Of a DNA stretch of 64,000 bases, positions 28,351 through 36,786 are shown piece by piece (position 1 is the first letter of the stretch; each line of letters opens with the position of its first letter). The stretch is from Pseudoalteromonas sp. UG3-2 (lineage in GTDB: Bacteria > Pseudomonadota > Gammaproteobacteria > Enterobacterales > Alteromonadaceae). The stretch spans positions 2,881,001 to 2,945,000 of the forward strand of contig NZ_JAWLJU010000002.1 in the NCBI RefSeq assembly GCF_037120705.1. The letters run 5' to 3'. The position numbers and the translations under genes were made by a program. The notes under the pieces are model-generated. The model made no database searches. It saw only the letters and a program-made list of their open reading frames with translations, and was not told the DNA's origin.

Positions 28351-28800
28351 GAATTAACATGGTATTGGGTTGCAATTACTCACTCAGCGGGTTAAGGTAT
28401 AAAACGTTCGAAGCGCAGGGCAACCTGTGCAGTCATTCACAATCTACTCTCTACGCAATTATTCATTGCGGTACAGTCTTTCCAGCCGCACCAAACCATG
28501 GTGGCCCTGTTGGAAACGGCTCGACGTCAAGGGGATGTTTCTACTTGGTGTCACAATCAATCTTCTATTAGTGAAATGTCAGACGGCAGTTAAAGTTTAA
28601 TTGCTGTATCTGGGTTAAGCATGTGTGTATTTCCGATGGGACTATGGTCTTCGTTGTCGCACGTCTATTCGTCATATTTGCTCACCGATTAACCGGTGTA
28701 AAGCAATGCATTTTGTAATTTGTCTTCTAATAGAAGATCTTAGGTGTACCGTCGCGTTAAAGGGGTGGGGTAGCTAATTAATAGCAAAAAGCAGGAATTT

Positions 28801-29907
28801 ATGTCGATGAAGCAGTCAAAACGTATAGTAATTAAAATTGGGAGTGCCTTAATAGCACCAGAGCAAGATGGATGTCGCTCTCGCTACTTGCTTAGCATTG
28901 CACAATATATTGTGCGTTGCCGTGCACGTGGCATTGAAGTGATCTTAGTCTCTTCAGGCTCAGTTGCAGCAGGGTCGCACTTGTTCCCAGATAATGAGCA
29001 GCCACCGATTGCCGTGAAAAAGGCAATGGCAGCAGCAGGCCAAACAGAAATGATGGCCACATGGGACCGTTTCTTTGACTTTCCGTCGGCACAGATCCTA
29101 CTTACCCACGGTGACTTGAGAGACAGAGAAAGATACACCAGTATTCGTGAAACCATATTCACTTTACTCGACCATGGCATTCTGCCTATTATCAATGAGA
29201 ACGATACGGTGACCACCGACGATCTGAAAGTAGGCGATAACGATAACTTATCAGCCATGGTAGCGGCTGCGGCAGATGCCGATGGACTAGTGATTTGTTC
29301 CGACGTGCGTGGTTTATACAACAAAAATCCAAACTTACACGCAGACGCTGAGCTGATCTCCGAAGTGGGAGAAATCACCGAAGAAATTTACGACATGGCA
29401 GGGTGCCCAACCAGTAAAGTGGGTACCGGTGGCATGAAAACCAAGATTGAAGCGGCAGAGAAAGCCACTTCTCATGGTATCGATACATACATAGTAAACG
29501 GCTTTGAAGAGCATACTTTCGAAGCGTTATTGGCGGGTGAAAACCCAGGTACGGTATTTACCGCTTACGATAAACCGATGAAAGAAAACGTCCACTGGAT
29601 GACCCATACGGCATCAGAGCAGGGCGAGCTAGTAGTCGAGGCCGATTACGGCGATGGCGACGATGAAGAAGTTGGCCAATTAAGTGGTGATGCCATCACT
29701 GAGGTAAAAGGCGAGTTCTCGGTTGGTGACACGATATTAGTGCGCAGCGCCGATGGTAAGCGTCTAGCCAAAGCAACCACCAATTACAGTAGTTGTTTAC
29801 TTAACTTTTTAACTGAACACGAAGAAAGCCCAATTAGCGATAAGATTCAAGATAGCATTGGTCCCGTGATTTCAGAACAAGATATAGCATTATTGGAGAA
29901 GTCTTAA
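28801..29907 (+). CDS. proB: Glutamate 5-kinase
   Basis: Phosphorylates glutamate at the gamma-carboxyl group with ATP, the first and feedback-controlled step of proline synthesis. The 368-residue protein has the kinase start RIVIKIGSALIAP, the VSSGSVAAG loop, PIINENDTVTTDD and LKVGDNDNLSAMVA for substrate binding, the GTGGMKTKIEAAEKA motif, and a C-terminal PUA domain (about 275-368). It lies 3 bp ahead of proA. The long region upstream may control it. Confidence 0.97.
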   Translation: MSMKQSKRIVIKIGSALIAPEQDGCRSRYLLSIAQYIVRCRARGIEVILVSSGSVAAGSHLFPDNEQPPIAVKKAMAAAGQTEMMATWDRFFDFPSAQILLTHGDLRDRERYTSIRETIFTLLDHGILPIINENDTVTTDDLKVGDNDNLSAMVAAAADADGLVICSDVRGLYNKNPNLHADAELISEVGEITEEIYDMAGCPTSKVGTGGMKTKIEAAEKATSHGIDTYIVNGFEEHTFEALLAGENPGTVFTAYDKPMKENVHWMTHTASEQGELVVEADYGDGDDEEVGQLSGDAITEVKGEFSVGDTILVRSADGKRLAKATTNYSSCLLNFLTEHEESPISDKIQDSIGPVISEQDIALLEKS

Positions 29908-29910
29908 TTT

Positions 29911-31158
29911 ATGAGTTTAATTACAGAAATTTCAGCACAAGCATCAGCAGCAGCGAAGCAGTTAGCACTTTTATCAACTGAGCAAAAGAACGCCGTGTTA
30001 GCTGATATGGCAAAAGAAATTCGTGATAATACTGATGCTATCATCAAAGCCAATGAAGCGGACCTTGCTGCAGCGCGTGATAACAAGTTAAGCGATGCCA
30101 TGATTGACCGCCTAACGTTAAACCAAGAGCGTATTAACGCCATGGCAGAAGGCATTGAAACCATTATTGAACTTGACGATCCAGTAGGATCGCTAAGAGA
30201 CATGGGTGTAAGACCAAATGGCATTAAAATCAGCAAAATGCGAGTGCCACTTGGTGTTGTGTGCATGATTTACGAAGCACGTCCTAATGTCACGGCGGAT
30301 GCCGGTGCACTGTGCTTTAAATCTGGTAATGGGGTTATTTTACGTGGTGGTAAAGAAGCCTTAGGCAGCTCTCTTGAGATTGCTAAAGCGATGCACAACG
30401 CTTTAGAAAAGCACAATTTACCAACGGCTCTGGTATCAGTGGTGCCAAACCCTGACCGTGGCTTATTAATGGAATTGATGCAGCAAAAAGATTACATCGA
30501 CCTGATTATCCCTCGTGGTGGTGAAGGCTTAATTAACTTTGTTACTGAGAACAGTACGGTTCCGGTTATCCAACACTTTAAAGGGGTGTGTCACCTATAT
30601 ATTGACAAAGAAGCCGATCTCGACAAAGCAATGGCACTGTTGCTTAACGGTAAAACCCAGCGTACTGGTGTATGTAATGCCCTTGAGGGTCTTATTGTGC
30701 ACCAAGATGTGGCTGCAGAATTCTTACCAAAAGCGGCGGCCGAGCTTGCCAAGCGTGGCGTAAAAATCAATGCCTGTAAGAATACCGGTGGTTACTTCGA
30801 TAACGCTGTAGAGCTTAACGATGATGAGTTTGGTGAAGAATATCTCAGCTTAGAAATCGCAGTTCGCCAAGTTGAAGATTTTACTGCGGCACTGGCACAC
30901 ATCGATCGCTTTGGTAGTCACCATACTGAGGTTATTTGTACTGAAGATAAAGCAGCTGCGGATTTATTCCAGCGTGGTGTTGATGCTTCTGTAGTAATGC
31001 ACAATGCCTCATCACGCTTTAGTGACGGCTCAGCCTTAGGTTTGGGTGCTGAAATTGGTATCGCCACTACTAAGCTGCATGCCTATGGTCCTATGGGTCT
31101 GGAGTCACTGACTACTGAGAAGTTCTTAGTAAATGGTGAAGGACAGGTTCGCGAGTAA
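29911..31158 (+). CDS. proA: Gamma-glutamyl phosphate reductase
   Basis: NADPH-dependent reduction of glutamyl-5-phosphate to glutamate semialdehyde, the second step of proline synthesis, probably in complex with ProB. The 415-residue protein (417 in E. coli) shows VPLGVVCMIYEARPNVTADA, the LRGGKEA block and the active-site Cys in GKTQRTGVCNALE. It is in an operon with proB and ends at a hairpin terminator. Confidence 0.97.
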   Translation: MSLITEISAQASAAAKQLALLSTEQKNAVLADMAKEIRDNTDAIIKANEADLAAARDNKLSDAMIDRLTLNQERINAMAEGIETIIELDDPVGSLRDMGVRPNGIKISKMRVPLGVVCMIYEARPNVTADAGALCFKSGNGVILRGGKEALGSSLEIAKAMHNALEKHNLPTALVSVVPNPDRGLLMELMQQKDYIDLIIPRGGEGLINFVTENSTVPVIQHFKGVCHLYIDKEADLDKAMALLLNGKTQRTGVCNALEGLIVHQDVAAEFLPKAAAELAKRGVKINACKNTGGYFDNAVELNDDEFGEEYLSLEIAVRQVEDFTAALAHIDRFGSHHTEVICTEDKAAADLFQRGVDASVVMHNASSRFSDGSALGLGAEIGIATTKLHAYGPMGLESLTTEKFLVNGEGQVRE

Positions 31159-31234
31159 ATCTCGCAACATTCGCAGGGCACAGCGAACAGTGTCTTGCGA
31201 GCATCACAATGACAGAATGACATAAGTAACTGCA

Positions 31235-31264
31235 AAGCTCGGGCCGCAAGGTTTGGGCTTTTTT
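31235..31264 (+). terminator. Terminator of proB-proA
   Basis: AAGCTCGGGCC-GCAA-GGTTTGGGCTT, an 11-bp stem with several G-U pairs and a GNRA loop, then TTTT. It lies 22 bp before the 3' end of the convergent tRNA gene. Confidence 0.75.
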
Positions 31265-31285
31265 CGTTTATATAGAGAGGGAAAG

Positions 31286-31361
31286 TGGTGGAGCTAAGCA
31301 GGATCGAACTGCTGACCTCCTGCGTGCAAGGCAGGCGCTCTCCCAGCTGAGCTATAGCCCC
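31286..31361 (-). tRNA. tRNA-Ala (anticodon UGC)
   Basis: The minus strand gives a 76-nt cloverleaf starting GGGGCTATAGCTCAGCTGGG, with an anticodon loop around CTTGCACG (anticodon TGC), the T-loop GTTCGATC, and an encoded CCA end (31286-31288). Acceptor arms GGGGCTA and TAGCTCC pair with one G-U. It stands alone, not inside an rRNA operon. Confidence 0.97.
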
Positions 31362-31384
31362 ACATTCCAATTTGAACGAGGGAA

Positions 31385-31413
31385 AATTTAATCATTTTTA
31401 TAAATTGAGTCAA
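31385..31413 (-). promoter_or_regulatory. Promoter of tRNA-Ala
   Basis: On the minus strand TTGACT (31408-31413), 17-bp spacer, TAAATT (31385-31390), ending about 24 bp before the mature tRNA 5' end. Confidence 0.75.
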
Positions 31414-31490
31414 GAGGGCTGAAAATTTTTTCGCTTTTTTTTTCGACTCTTTGTTACACTGCCCTTAAAACAAAAAAGCAAAAGTGTACT

Positions 31491-31889
31491 ATGTCCACTC
31501 CCTATCGATTAATGGCAATGCTGTTTACTCTGGTATTGTTAGGTTGCGCCAGTCAGCCTGAAGCCCCGACTTTAGAGGTAGAGAAACAAACCTTACATCA
31601 GCGTACTTTGACCAATGGCGAACAAGAGTTTGCTTTTATTGTCATTGTAGCCGCAACCCCTGCCATGCAGCTTGATACCAGCAAGCCTATCTCTCGTAGA
31701 ACCCTAAAAGCCTACGCCGAGTTTGAGCGCATAGAAGACTCATCGAGCTTAAAACTACGGTTAGAGGAGCGTGCGGTAGAGTTGTTAGGGCCGGCATTGG
31801 CAGCCGAGAATTATTGCAATCAAGGCCATTCCATTACGGATGTCTATTGGCGTCAGCGCAGTGTGCAGCTAAGAGGTAAGTGCTTGTGA
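31491..31889 (+). CDS. Small lipoprotein of unknown function
   Basis: The 132-residue product has an N-terminal hydrophobic segment and the lipobox LLGCAS, so Cys19 is the likely lipidated residue. The mature region is charged, with two further Cys near the C-terminus (ENYCNQG, RGKCL) that may form a disulphide. I do not recognise a family. The stop overlaps the next start (GTGA), so it is co-translated with the prolyl-tRNA editing gene. Confidence 0.75.
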   Translation: MSTPYRLMAMLFTLVLLGCASQPEAPTLEVEKQTLHQRTLTNGEQEFAFIVIVAATPAMQLDTSKPISRRTLKAYAEFERIEDSSSLKLRLEERAVELLGPALAAENYCNQGHSITDVYWRQRSVQLRGKCL

Positions 31890-32392
31890 TCCGTAACAAC
31901 CCACAACAGCTCAATGCTTGCTTGGCGCAATTAGGGATAGACTATATTGCGTATCAACATCCTGCTCTTAATACCTGTGCCGACGCAGACCGTTTAGCGT
32001 TAGAGCGCCAAGGTACCCGATTAAAAAACCTATTTTTACGTGATAATTATGGCAAACGCCATATTTTGTTTATTGTCCCTGCAGAAAAACAGCTAGACCT
32101 AAAACACCTGTCTAAGGCGCAACAGGTGTCGCGCTTAGGGTTTGCTTCAACCGCGCGGTTAGGCAAATATTTAGGAGTAGAACAGGGTTGCGTATCGGCT
32201 TTAGCATTGTATAACGACGATCAGCAAGCGGTAGAGCTGTGGCTTGATAGTGAGCTTAAGAGCGCTGAGCTGTGGCAATGTCACCCCTTGGTCAATACCC
32301 AAACCTGGGTGTTGAGCTATGCCTCTTTATTGCAGTTTTGGCAGCATACCGGCCATTCACCGCGCTGGGTGGAGGCCATTTCTAAAGCTTAA
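31886..32392 (+). CDS. Prolyl-tRNA editing protein (ProX/PrdX-like, YbaK domain)
   Basis: Belongs to the free-standing editing domains related to the ProRS insertion domain, which hydrolyse mischarged Ala-tRNA(Pro) (PrdX/ProXp-ala type). Family features are HPALNTCADADRL near residues 22-35, GTRLKNLFLRDNYGKRHILF with the catalytic-site Lys, and the ending region ALYNDDQQAVELWLDSEL and HPLVNTQTWVLSY. Two GTG starts are possible: 31886 (GTGA overlap with the lipoprotein stop, AGAGG 9 bp upstream) is preferred over 31880. The end overlaps the convergent MFS gene by 36 bp. Confidence 0.85.
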   Translation: MIRNNPQQLNACLAQLGIDYIAYQHPALNTCADADRLALERQGTRLKNLFLRDNYGKRHILFIVPAEKQLDLKHLSKAQQVSRLGFASTARLGKYLGVEQGCVSALALYNDDQQAVELWLDSELKSAELWQCHPLVNTQTWVLSYASLLQFWQHTGHSPRWVEAISKA

Positions 32393-33490
32393 GGCTAAGC
32401 CACAAAGACACACCAAAAGTAATACCGCGGCAAAGTACTTCAACCCGCCATATTCATAAATCAACCCCGGTAGGTAAGACCCTAATACGCCACCGCTGTA
32501 GTAAAACGACACATACGCGCCATTAGTGACCGTAGCGGGAGCGCTACTGATACTGTTTGCCAAAGGAGCAGCAGTGGCATGAATAATAAACATGCAGGCG
32601 CAAAACAGGGTGAAAAGCAGGACGAATACACTGAGGTTGACTATTGGCATAAGGGCGATAGTGAGGGCGTAGATGGCAAACATGGCGCTAAGAAACCACC
32701 AAGTGGAGCTAGCCCGCCCCTGCAACCATGGGGTGATAATAGAGCCCAGCGCGCCAACCAAGTAGCCGGTGTAAACCCAGCCGACTTGACTTGGCGAGGT
32801 TAAATTAAAGTCGTATTTAAGAATAAAGGGTAAGAAGTTCAACAGCCCCGCAAAGCAAAAAAACATACAAAACACACTGCTGTATAAGCGCAGTAAGTGT
32901 GGTTGCTTGAGCGGTGTTAAATAGTCCCGCAGACGCGTTACCGTCGTGATTGTTGGGCTATGACCACGAGCACGAACGCTCAGCGCCAGTAAGGCGAGCA
33001 GTAGAGCGTTAATATAGTAAAAGCTTTGCCACTCAAACCACACGGCAACATTCGCCGCCAGCGTACGACCAAAATAACCGCCTACTATGGTGCTACCAAT
33101 GTAGAGCGCCATATTTTTTTTCAGCGCCGTACCATCGAACTGTTGACCAATATAGCCTGTCATTGCAGTCAGTGCGGCAGGCAACAATAACCCTTGTAGT
33201 AGTCGCACCAACAACAGCCCTGAAAAAGACGTCATGCTCGCAAAGGCAATGCAGGAAAGGGCTAAGCACAGCATAGTCCACTTTAAAATTTTCAGCGGGT
33301 TAGCCTTGGCGAGTAATACACCATAGCAAATGGGGGCAATCGCCAGTGGTAGCATGGTTGCCGACATTAAGGTTCCCGCTTGCGAAGCGGAGACCGAAAA
33401 TTGCTGCGCAAATTCCGCCAGCAAGGGTTGTGGCGCATACAAGACAAAAAAGATAAATATAGAGCACAGCAACAGATGGATGACGGGCAT
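32357..33490 (-). CDS. Major facilitator superfamily transporter
   Basis: A 377-residue inner membrane protein with about 12 membrane helices, in the drug/metabolite exporter branch of the MFS (YnfM/Bcr-like). It opens directly in a helix (HLLLCSIFIFFVLYAPQPLL), followed by FSVSASQAGTLMSATMLPLAIAP, and LVRLLQGLLLPAALTAMTGYIG is the usual motif after helix 4. The substrate is unknown. The 36-bp convergent overlap with the editing gene means part of its C-terminus is shared sequence. A few residues may be missing at the N-terminus compared with relatives. Confidence 0.85.
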   Translation of the reverse strand: MPVIHLLLCSIFIFFVLYAPQPLLAEFAQQFSVSASQAGTLMSATMLPLAIAPICYGVLLAKANPLKILKWTMLCLALSCIAFASMTSFSGLLLVRLLQGLLLPAALTAMTGYIGQQFDGTALKKNMALYIGSTIVGGYFGRTLAANVAVWFEWQSFYYINALLLALLALSVRARGHSPTITTVTRLRDYLTPLKQPHLLRLYSSVFCMFFCFAGLLNFLPFILKYDFNLTSPSQVGWVYTGYLVGALGSIITPWLQGRASSTWWFLSAMFAIYALTIALMPIVNLSVFVLLFTLFCACMFIIHATAAPLANSISSAPATVTNGAYVSFYYSGGVLGSYLPGLIYEYGGLKYFAAVLLLVCLCGLALSFRNGLHPAR

Positions 33491-33678
33491 ACCTAAAGAA
33501 AGCTTTTAGTTTTGGCAACTTGGCCTAAACTATATCAAATTAGTCCATCATTTTTTGCGCTATATCACAGTTTTAAATAAATAATTTGCTAGATTTGTGG
33601 TGGATCCTAGCTATCGTCTCTGGTCAATCGCGGTGGCTGAGTTAAAATAGTAAAAAGTCTATTTTACGGAGTGGTACC

Positions 33679-34215
33679 ATGGGTTCATTGCAAGACCAGT
33701 TGCTCAAGGCAGGCCTAACAACCGAGCACAACGCTAAAGTGGCAAAAACACAAAAGCGTAAACAACAAAAGAAAAAGAAGAAGGGCGCAACCAGCGACCA
33801 ATCTGATCTGCAAAAGCATATTGAGCAGACTAAGATAGAGCAGCAAAAGCGTGCCGAAGAGCTCAATAAAGCTAAGCAAGAAGAGCTGAAAGAAAAAGAG
33901 CAGGTTGCTCGCGTTAAGCAAATACTGGAGCACCACAACCAGGATGAAATTCGTGGTGATGTGACCTTCAACTTCACCTATCAAAATAAGGTGAAAGAGC
34001 TGGAAGTCAACGCGGCCACACAACAGGCACTAGCCAAAGGTCGACTGGCGATTTGCGTGTTGGAAGGCGTATTTTATGTATTACAGGACGAGCCGGCGAG
34101 AAAAATTGCCGAAGTGGATGAGAAGTACATTGTTTTCCATGTTGAAGACGATCAACAAAGTAATGATGACGATCCCTATGCTGAATTTGAAGTTCCTGAT
34201 GATTTGATGTGGTAG
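33679..34215 (+). CDS. DUF2058 protein (YaiL-like)
   Basis: The 178-residue protein matches the DUF2058 family (E. coli YaiL, described as nucleoprotein/polynucleotide-associated). It starts MGSLQDQLLKAGL, has a strongly basic segment rich in Lys and Gln (residues 20-80, probably helical and nucleic-acid binding), then a globular part GDVTFNFTYQNKVKELEV and an acidic tail (DDPYAEFEVPDDLMW). A GGAG site precedes the ATG. It is a single gene. Confidence 0.88.
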   Translation: MGSLQDQLLKAGLTTEHNAKVAKTQKRKQQKKKKKGATSDQSDLQKHIEQTKIEQQKRAEELNKAKQEELKEKEQVARVKQILEHHNQDEIRGDVTFNFTYQNKVKELEVNAATQQALAKGRLAICVLEGVFYVLQDEPARKIAEVDEKYIVFHVEDDQQSNDDDPYAEFEVPDDLMW

Positions 34216-34287
34216 TGATTAGGCCATAGGTTAAACTTTGGGCTACACTGACTTACAACGTTAACCGTCAATAAAAAGAGTAAAGAT

Positions 34288-34611
34288 ATGAGCAAGATGA
34301 AAAAACTACTAGTAGGGACTGCTGTAGCAGTATGTGCATTGAGTTCAGCCAGCGCCATGGCGGCGGATGGCAAAGCGCTGTATACCCAAAAAATGTGTCA
34401 AACCTGCCACGGTGCAGAAGGTAAAGCGCCAATTATGCCTTTGTATCCGAAAATTAATGGCCAAAACAAAGAATACCTAGTGGCGCAAATGAAAGACATT
34501 AAGTCAGGCAAGCGTAACAATGGCATGTCTTCTGCGATGAAAGCCATGGTTGCCAATGTCAGTGATGCCGAATTTGAAGCCATTGCCGAGTACCTGAGTA
34601 AAGTAAAATAA
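34288..34611 (+). CDS. Periplasmic class I cytochrome c (c5/c553-like)
   Basis: A small electron carrier of 107 residues with a signal peptide (cleavage after AMA, about residue 25). The single haem site is CQTCH (Cys37, Cys40, His41), with the downstream Met ligand likely in NNGMSSAMKAM (residues 77-85). The spacing and the final YLSKVK helix fit the monohaem c553/c5 group. It lies alone; its redox partner is unknown. Confidence 0.9.
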   Translation: MSKMKKLLVGTAVAVCALSSASAMAADGKALYTQKMCQTCHGAEGKAPIMPLYPKINGQNKEYLVAQMKDIKSGKRNNGMSSAMKAMVANVSDAEFEAIAEYLSKVK

Positions 34612-34663
34612 GCGGCTTTTACCTAATAGGCGCTAGCTCAAGCGCCGTATAACAGCAACAGAC

Positions 34664-34688
34664 AAAACCACCGCTTGCGGTGGTTTTT
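34664..34688 (+). terminator. Terminator of cytochrome c gene
   Basis: AAAACCACCGC-TT-GCGGTGGTTTTT, a perfect U-tailed hairpin. A second small hairpin (GGCGCT/AGCGCC) lies at 34629-34646. Confidence 0.9.
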
Positions 34689-34761
34689 AGTTGCAGACAG
34701 TTATAACTTAATTTAGACTTCTATACATCCAGATGTGGAAGTGTTGTATAAAGGATCTCCC

Positions 34762-35529
34762 ATGTTCGAATTACCGCAATTAGATTTAAAAAACAAAGTC
34801 AGTGCTGAAGAGTGGCAGCTGCGCCTTGATTTAGCGGCCTGCTATCGCTTAGTGGAGCATTTTCGCTGGGGGGATCTAATTTATACTCACATGTCAGCAA
34901 GGTTACCGGGCACCGATCATTACTTGGTGAACGCCTTTGGCCTAAGCTTTGATGAAGTCACGGCATCAAACTTAGTGAAAGTCGACCTCCAAGGAAATAT
35001 TTTGGATGACACACCATTTGAAATAAACCCCGCTGGTTTTACTATCCACAGTGCTATTCATGAGGTGCGGGATGATGCCCATTGCGTTATCCACTTGCAT
35101 ACCAAAGAAACCATTGCGGTGGCGAGTCTTGAGTGTGGACTGTTGCCGCTGAGTCAGCACAGTATGTTTTCACTGCCTTCTTTGTCGTACCATGGCTACG
35201 AAGGACTGGCTGTGAATGCTGCAGAAAAACAACGTCTGCAAGAGGATTTAGGTGATACTAATCATATGTTGTTGGTGAATCATGGTGGCTTAACCGTGGG
35301 GCCAACCGTAGGTGATGCGTTTATGCGTTTTTATGACCTCCAGCGGGCCTGTGAAATCCAAGTCGCCATTCAGGCAACAGGGCAAAAAGCCACCCCGGTA
35401 CCACAGCCCATTATCGACAATATTTATAATCAAGCTAACGTTGTCCATAGCGGCAGCACTGGTGGGCAATTGGCGTGGCCTGCGATGCTACGTAAAGCCT
35501 ACCGCTTAGACCCAAGCTTTGCTCAATAG
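34762..35529 (+). CDS. Class II aldolase/adducin family protein
   Basis: A 255-residue zinc-dependent fold related to fuculose-phosphate aldolase. The visible substrate/zinc segments are FRWGDLIYTHMSAR, HSAIHEVRDDAHCVIHLHTKETIAVA with the HLH zinc ligands near residues 110-115, and NHGGLTVGPTVGDAF. The ATG at 34762 has AAGGAT upstream and the family-like start, so the longer GTG frame is not used. The subgroup (adducin-like, no obvious phosphate site) often acts on sugar acids or is of unknown substrate. It lies 8 bp before an enolase-superfamily gene, suggesting consecutive steps of sugar-acid breakdown. Confidence 0.87.
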   Translation: MFELPQLDLKNKVSAEEWQLRLDLAACYRLVEHFRWGDLIYTHMSARLPGTDHYLVNAFGLSFDEVTASNLVKVDLQGNILDDTPFEINPAGFTIHSAIHEVRDDAHCVIHLHTKETIAVASLECGLLPLSQHSMFSLPSLSYHGYEGLAVNAAEKQRLQEDLGDTNHMLLVNHGGLTVGPTVGDAFMRFYDLQRACEIQVAIQATGQKATPVPQPIIDNIYNQANVVHSGSTGGQLAWPAMLRKAYRLDPSFAQ

Positions 35530-35537
35530 GAGTCTTT

Positions 35538-36713
35538 ATGAAAGTTAATCGCGTAGAAGTATTTGATATCCATTGCCCCGACAGGCCAGCGTGGACCCCA
35601 GTGTTTGTGCGTATTCACACTGATGAGGGTATCTCTGGCGTAGGGGAAGCGGGTCTGGCGTATGACCTTGGACACAGCGCGGCGGCGAGCATGATAAAAG
35701 AAATGGCCGAGGCATTTTTAATTGGCCATGACCCGTTTCAAACCGAGCTGTTGTGGTCGCGGATGCTGCGCGAGAGCTTTTGGGGACTCGGTGGTGGCCC
35801 GGTGGTCTATGCCGCTATGTCAGCTATCGATACCGCACTTTGGGATATTAAAGGCAAAGCACTAAAACTGCCGGTCTATCAGCTGTTAGGTGGTAAAGTG
35901 AACTCAGAGTTGCGTACCTATGCGTCGCAATTGCAATTTGACTGGGATCAGGAGTTTAAAGCGCTGGTTGAACCCCATGAATACGCTGAGGCGGCGCATA
36001 AAGCTATCGCAGAAGGCTATGATGCGGTTAAGGTCGACCCAATTCAATACGACAAGCATGGCAACACTTATTATGATCGCACGAAACTTATTTCTCGTGC
36101 TGAAATGAAACTCTACCGCGCTCGTATGAAGGCTATTCGCGAGGCCGTTGGCGACGAGGTTGACATTATCTTTGAGTGTCACAGTCTACCGGGTGCCACG
36201 TCTGCCATACAAATAGCCGACATCGCCGAAGAATTTGACTGCATGTACTATGAAGAGCCGGTTAATTACCTCAACCACTCTCTGCATGCTAAAGTCGCTA
36301 ACAAGACGGCTGTGCCCATTGCCGGTGGTGAACGCTTGTACAACCGTTGGGGTGTTCGCCCTTATTTTGAAGATCAAAGTATTGACGTTTTACAGCCAGA
36401 CATTGGTTTATGTGGTGGCTTTACCGAGACCAAAAAGGTATGTGATTACGCCGATATCTTTGATGTTCGAATACAAGCACACGTCTGCGGTGGCCCTGTA
36501 GCCACAGCCGCGGCGTTACACTTAGAAACCGCGATCCCGAATTTCTTAATTCATGAACACCATACTTATGCGATTAAAAAGTGGAACCGTGAATTATGCT
36601 TGCAAGATCCGCAGCCACACAAAGGCATCTTCAAAGTGTCTGAGGAACCAGGGCTTGGCATTGAGCTGAACGATGAAGTGGTGATGCGCTCCTCTCGAGT
36701 GGAAATTAAGTAA
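35538..36713 (+). CDS. Enolase-superfamily sugar-acid dehydratase-like protein
   Basis: Mandelate racemase/muconate lactonizing enzyme family: 391 residues with the capping domain and a TIM barrel. Visible features are the catalytic-base region YDAVKVDP (about 158-165), metal ligands in IIFECHS, MYYEEPV and IAGGERL, and the barrel end IDVLQPDIGLCGGFTE with QAHVCGGPVATAAALHLE. The KVD-type first motif resembles acid-sugar dehydratases (RspA, mannonate or galactonate dehydratase groups). Substrate not determined. It forms an operon with the aldolase gene; no regulator or transporter is adjacent. Confidence 0.85.
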   Translation: MKVNRVEVFDIHCPDRPAWTPVFVRIHTDEGISGVGEAGLAYDLGHSAAASMIKEMAEAFLIGHDPFQTELLWSRMLRESFWGLGGGPVVYAAMSAIDTALWDIKGKALKLPVYQLLGGKVNSELRTYASQLQFDWDQEFKALVEPHEYAEAAHKAIAEGYDAVKVDPIQYDKHGNTYYDRTKLISRAEMKLYRARMKAIREAVGDEVDIIFECHSLPGATSAIQIADIAEEFDCMYYEEPVNYLNHSLHAKVANKTAVPIAGGERLYNRWGVRPYFEDQSIDVLQPDIGLCGGFTETKKVCDYADIFDVRIQAHVCGGPVATAAALHLETAIPNFLIHEHHTYAIKKWNRELCLQDPQPHKGIFKVSEEPGLGIELNDEVVMRSSRVEIK

Positions 36714-36737
36714 CCCCCGAGCGTATTCAATAGAAAC

Positions 36738-36769
36738 AAAAAAACCCAAGCTCAGGCTTGGGTTTTTTT
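36738..36769. terminator. Bidirectional terminator between dehydratase gene and suhB
   Basis: CCCAAGC-TCAG-GCTTGGG flanked by A7 and T7 (36738-36769), symmetric, serving both convergent genes. Confidence 0.93.
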
Positions 36770-36786
36770 AGTAGTAACTAGGTTTG

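Larger units (their letters stand above)
28055..28800. other. Unexplained 746-bp intergenic region before proB
   Basis: Long for this compact genome. It holds two palindromic operator-like clusters (28265-28284 and 28334-28350, listed separately). From 28380 comes a stretch with hairpins, one being GCGCAGG-GCAA-CCTGTGC (a GNRA-capped 7-bp stem near 28413-28430), and two overlapping open frames: one of 70 codons from ATG 28359 without a ribosome-binding site, and one of 65 codons (28396-28593) that has only an internal ATG at 28498. The latter reads naturally (VALLETARRQGDVSTW) but cannot be assigned. Possibilities are a non-coding RNA, a degenerate gene, or a leader of proB-proA. Confidence 0.5.

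Noticed and set aside
28359..28571. 70-codon ORF as a gene
   Set aside because: No ribosome-binding site, unlikely composition (many Cys, Ser, Gly), no family. Described as part of the unexplained intergenic region.
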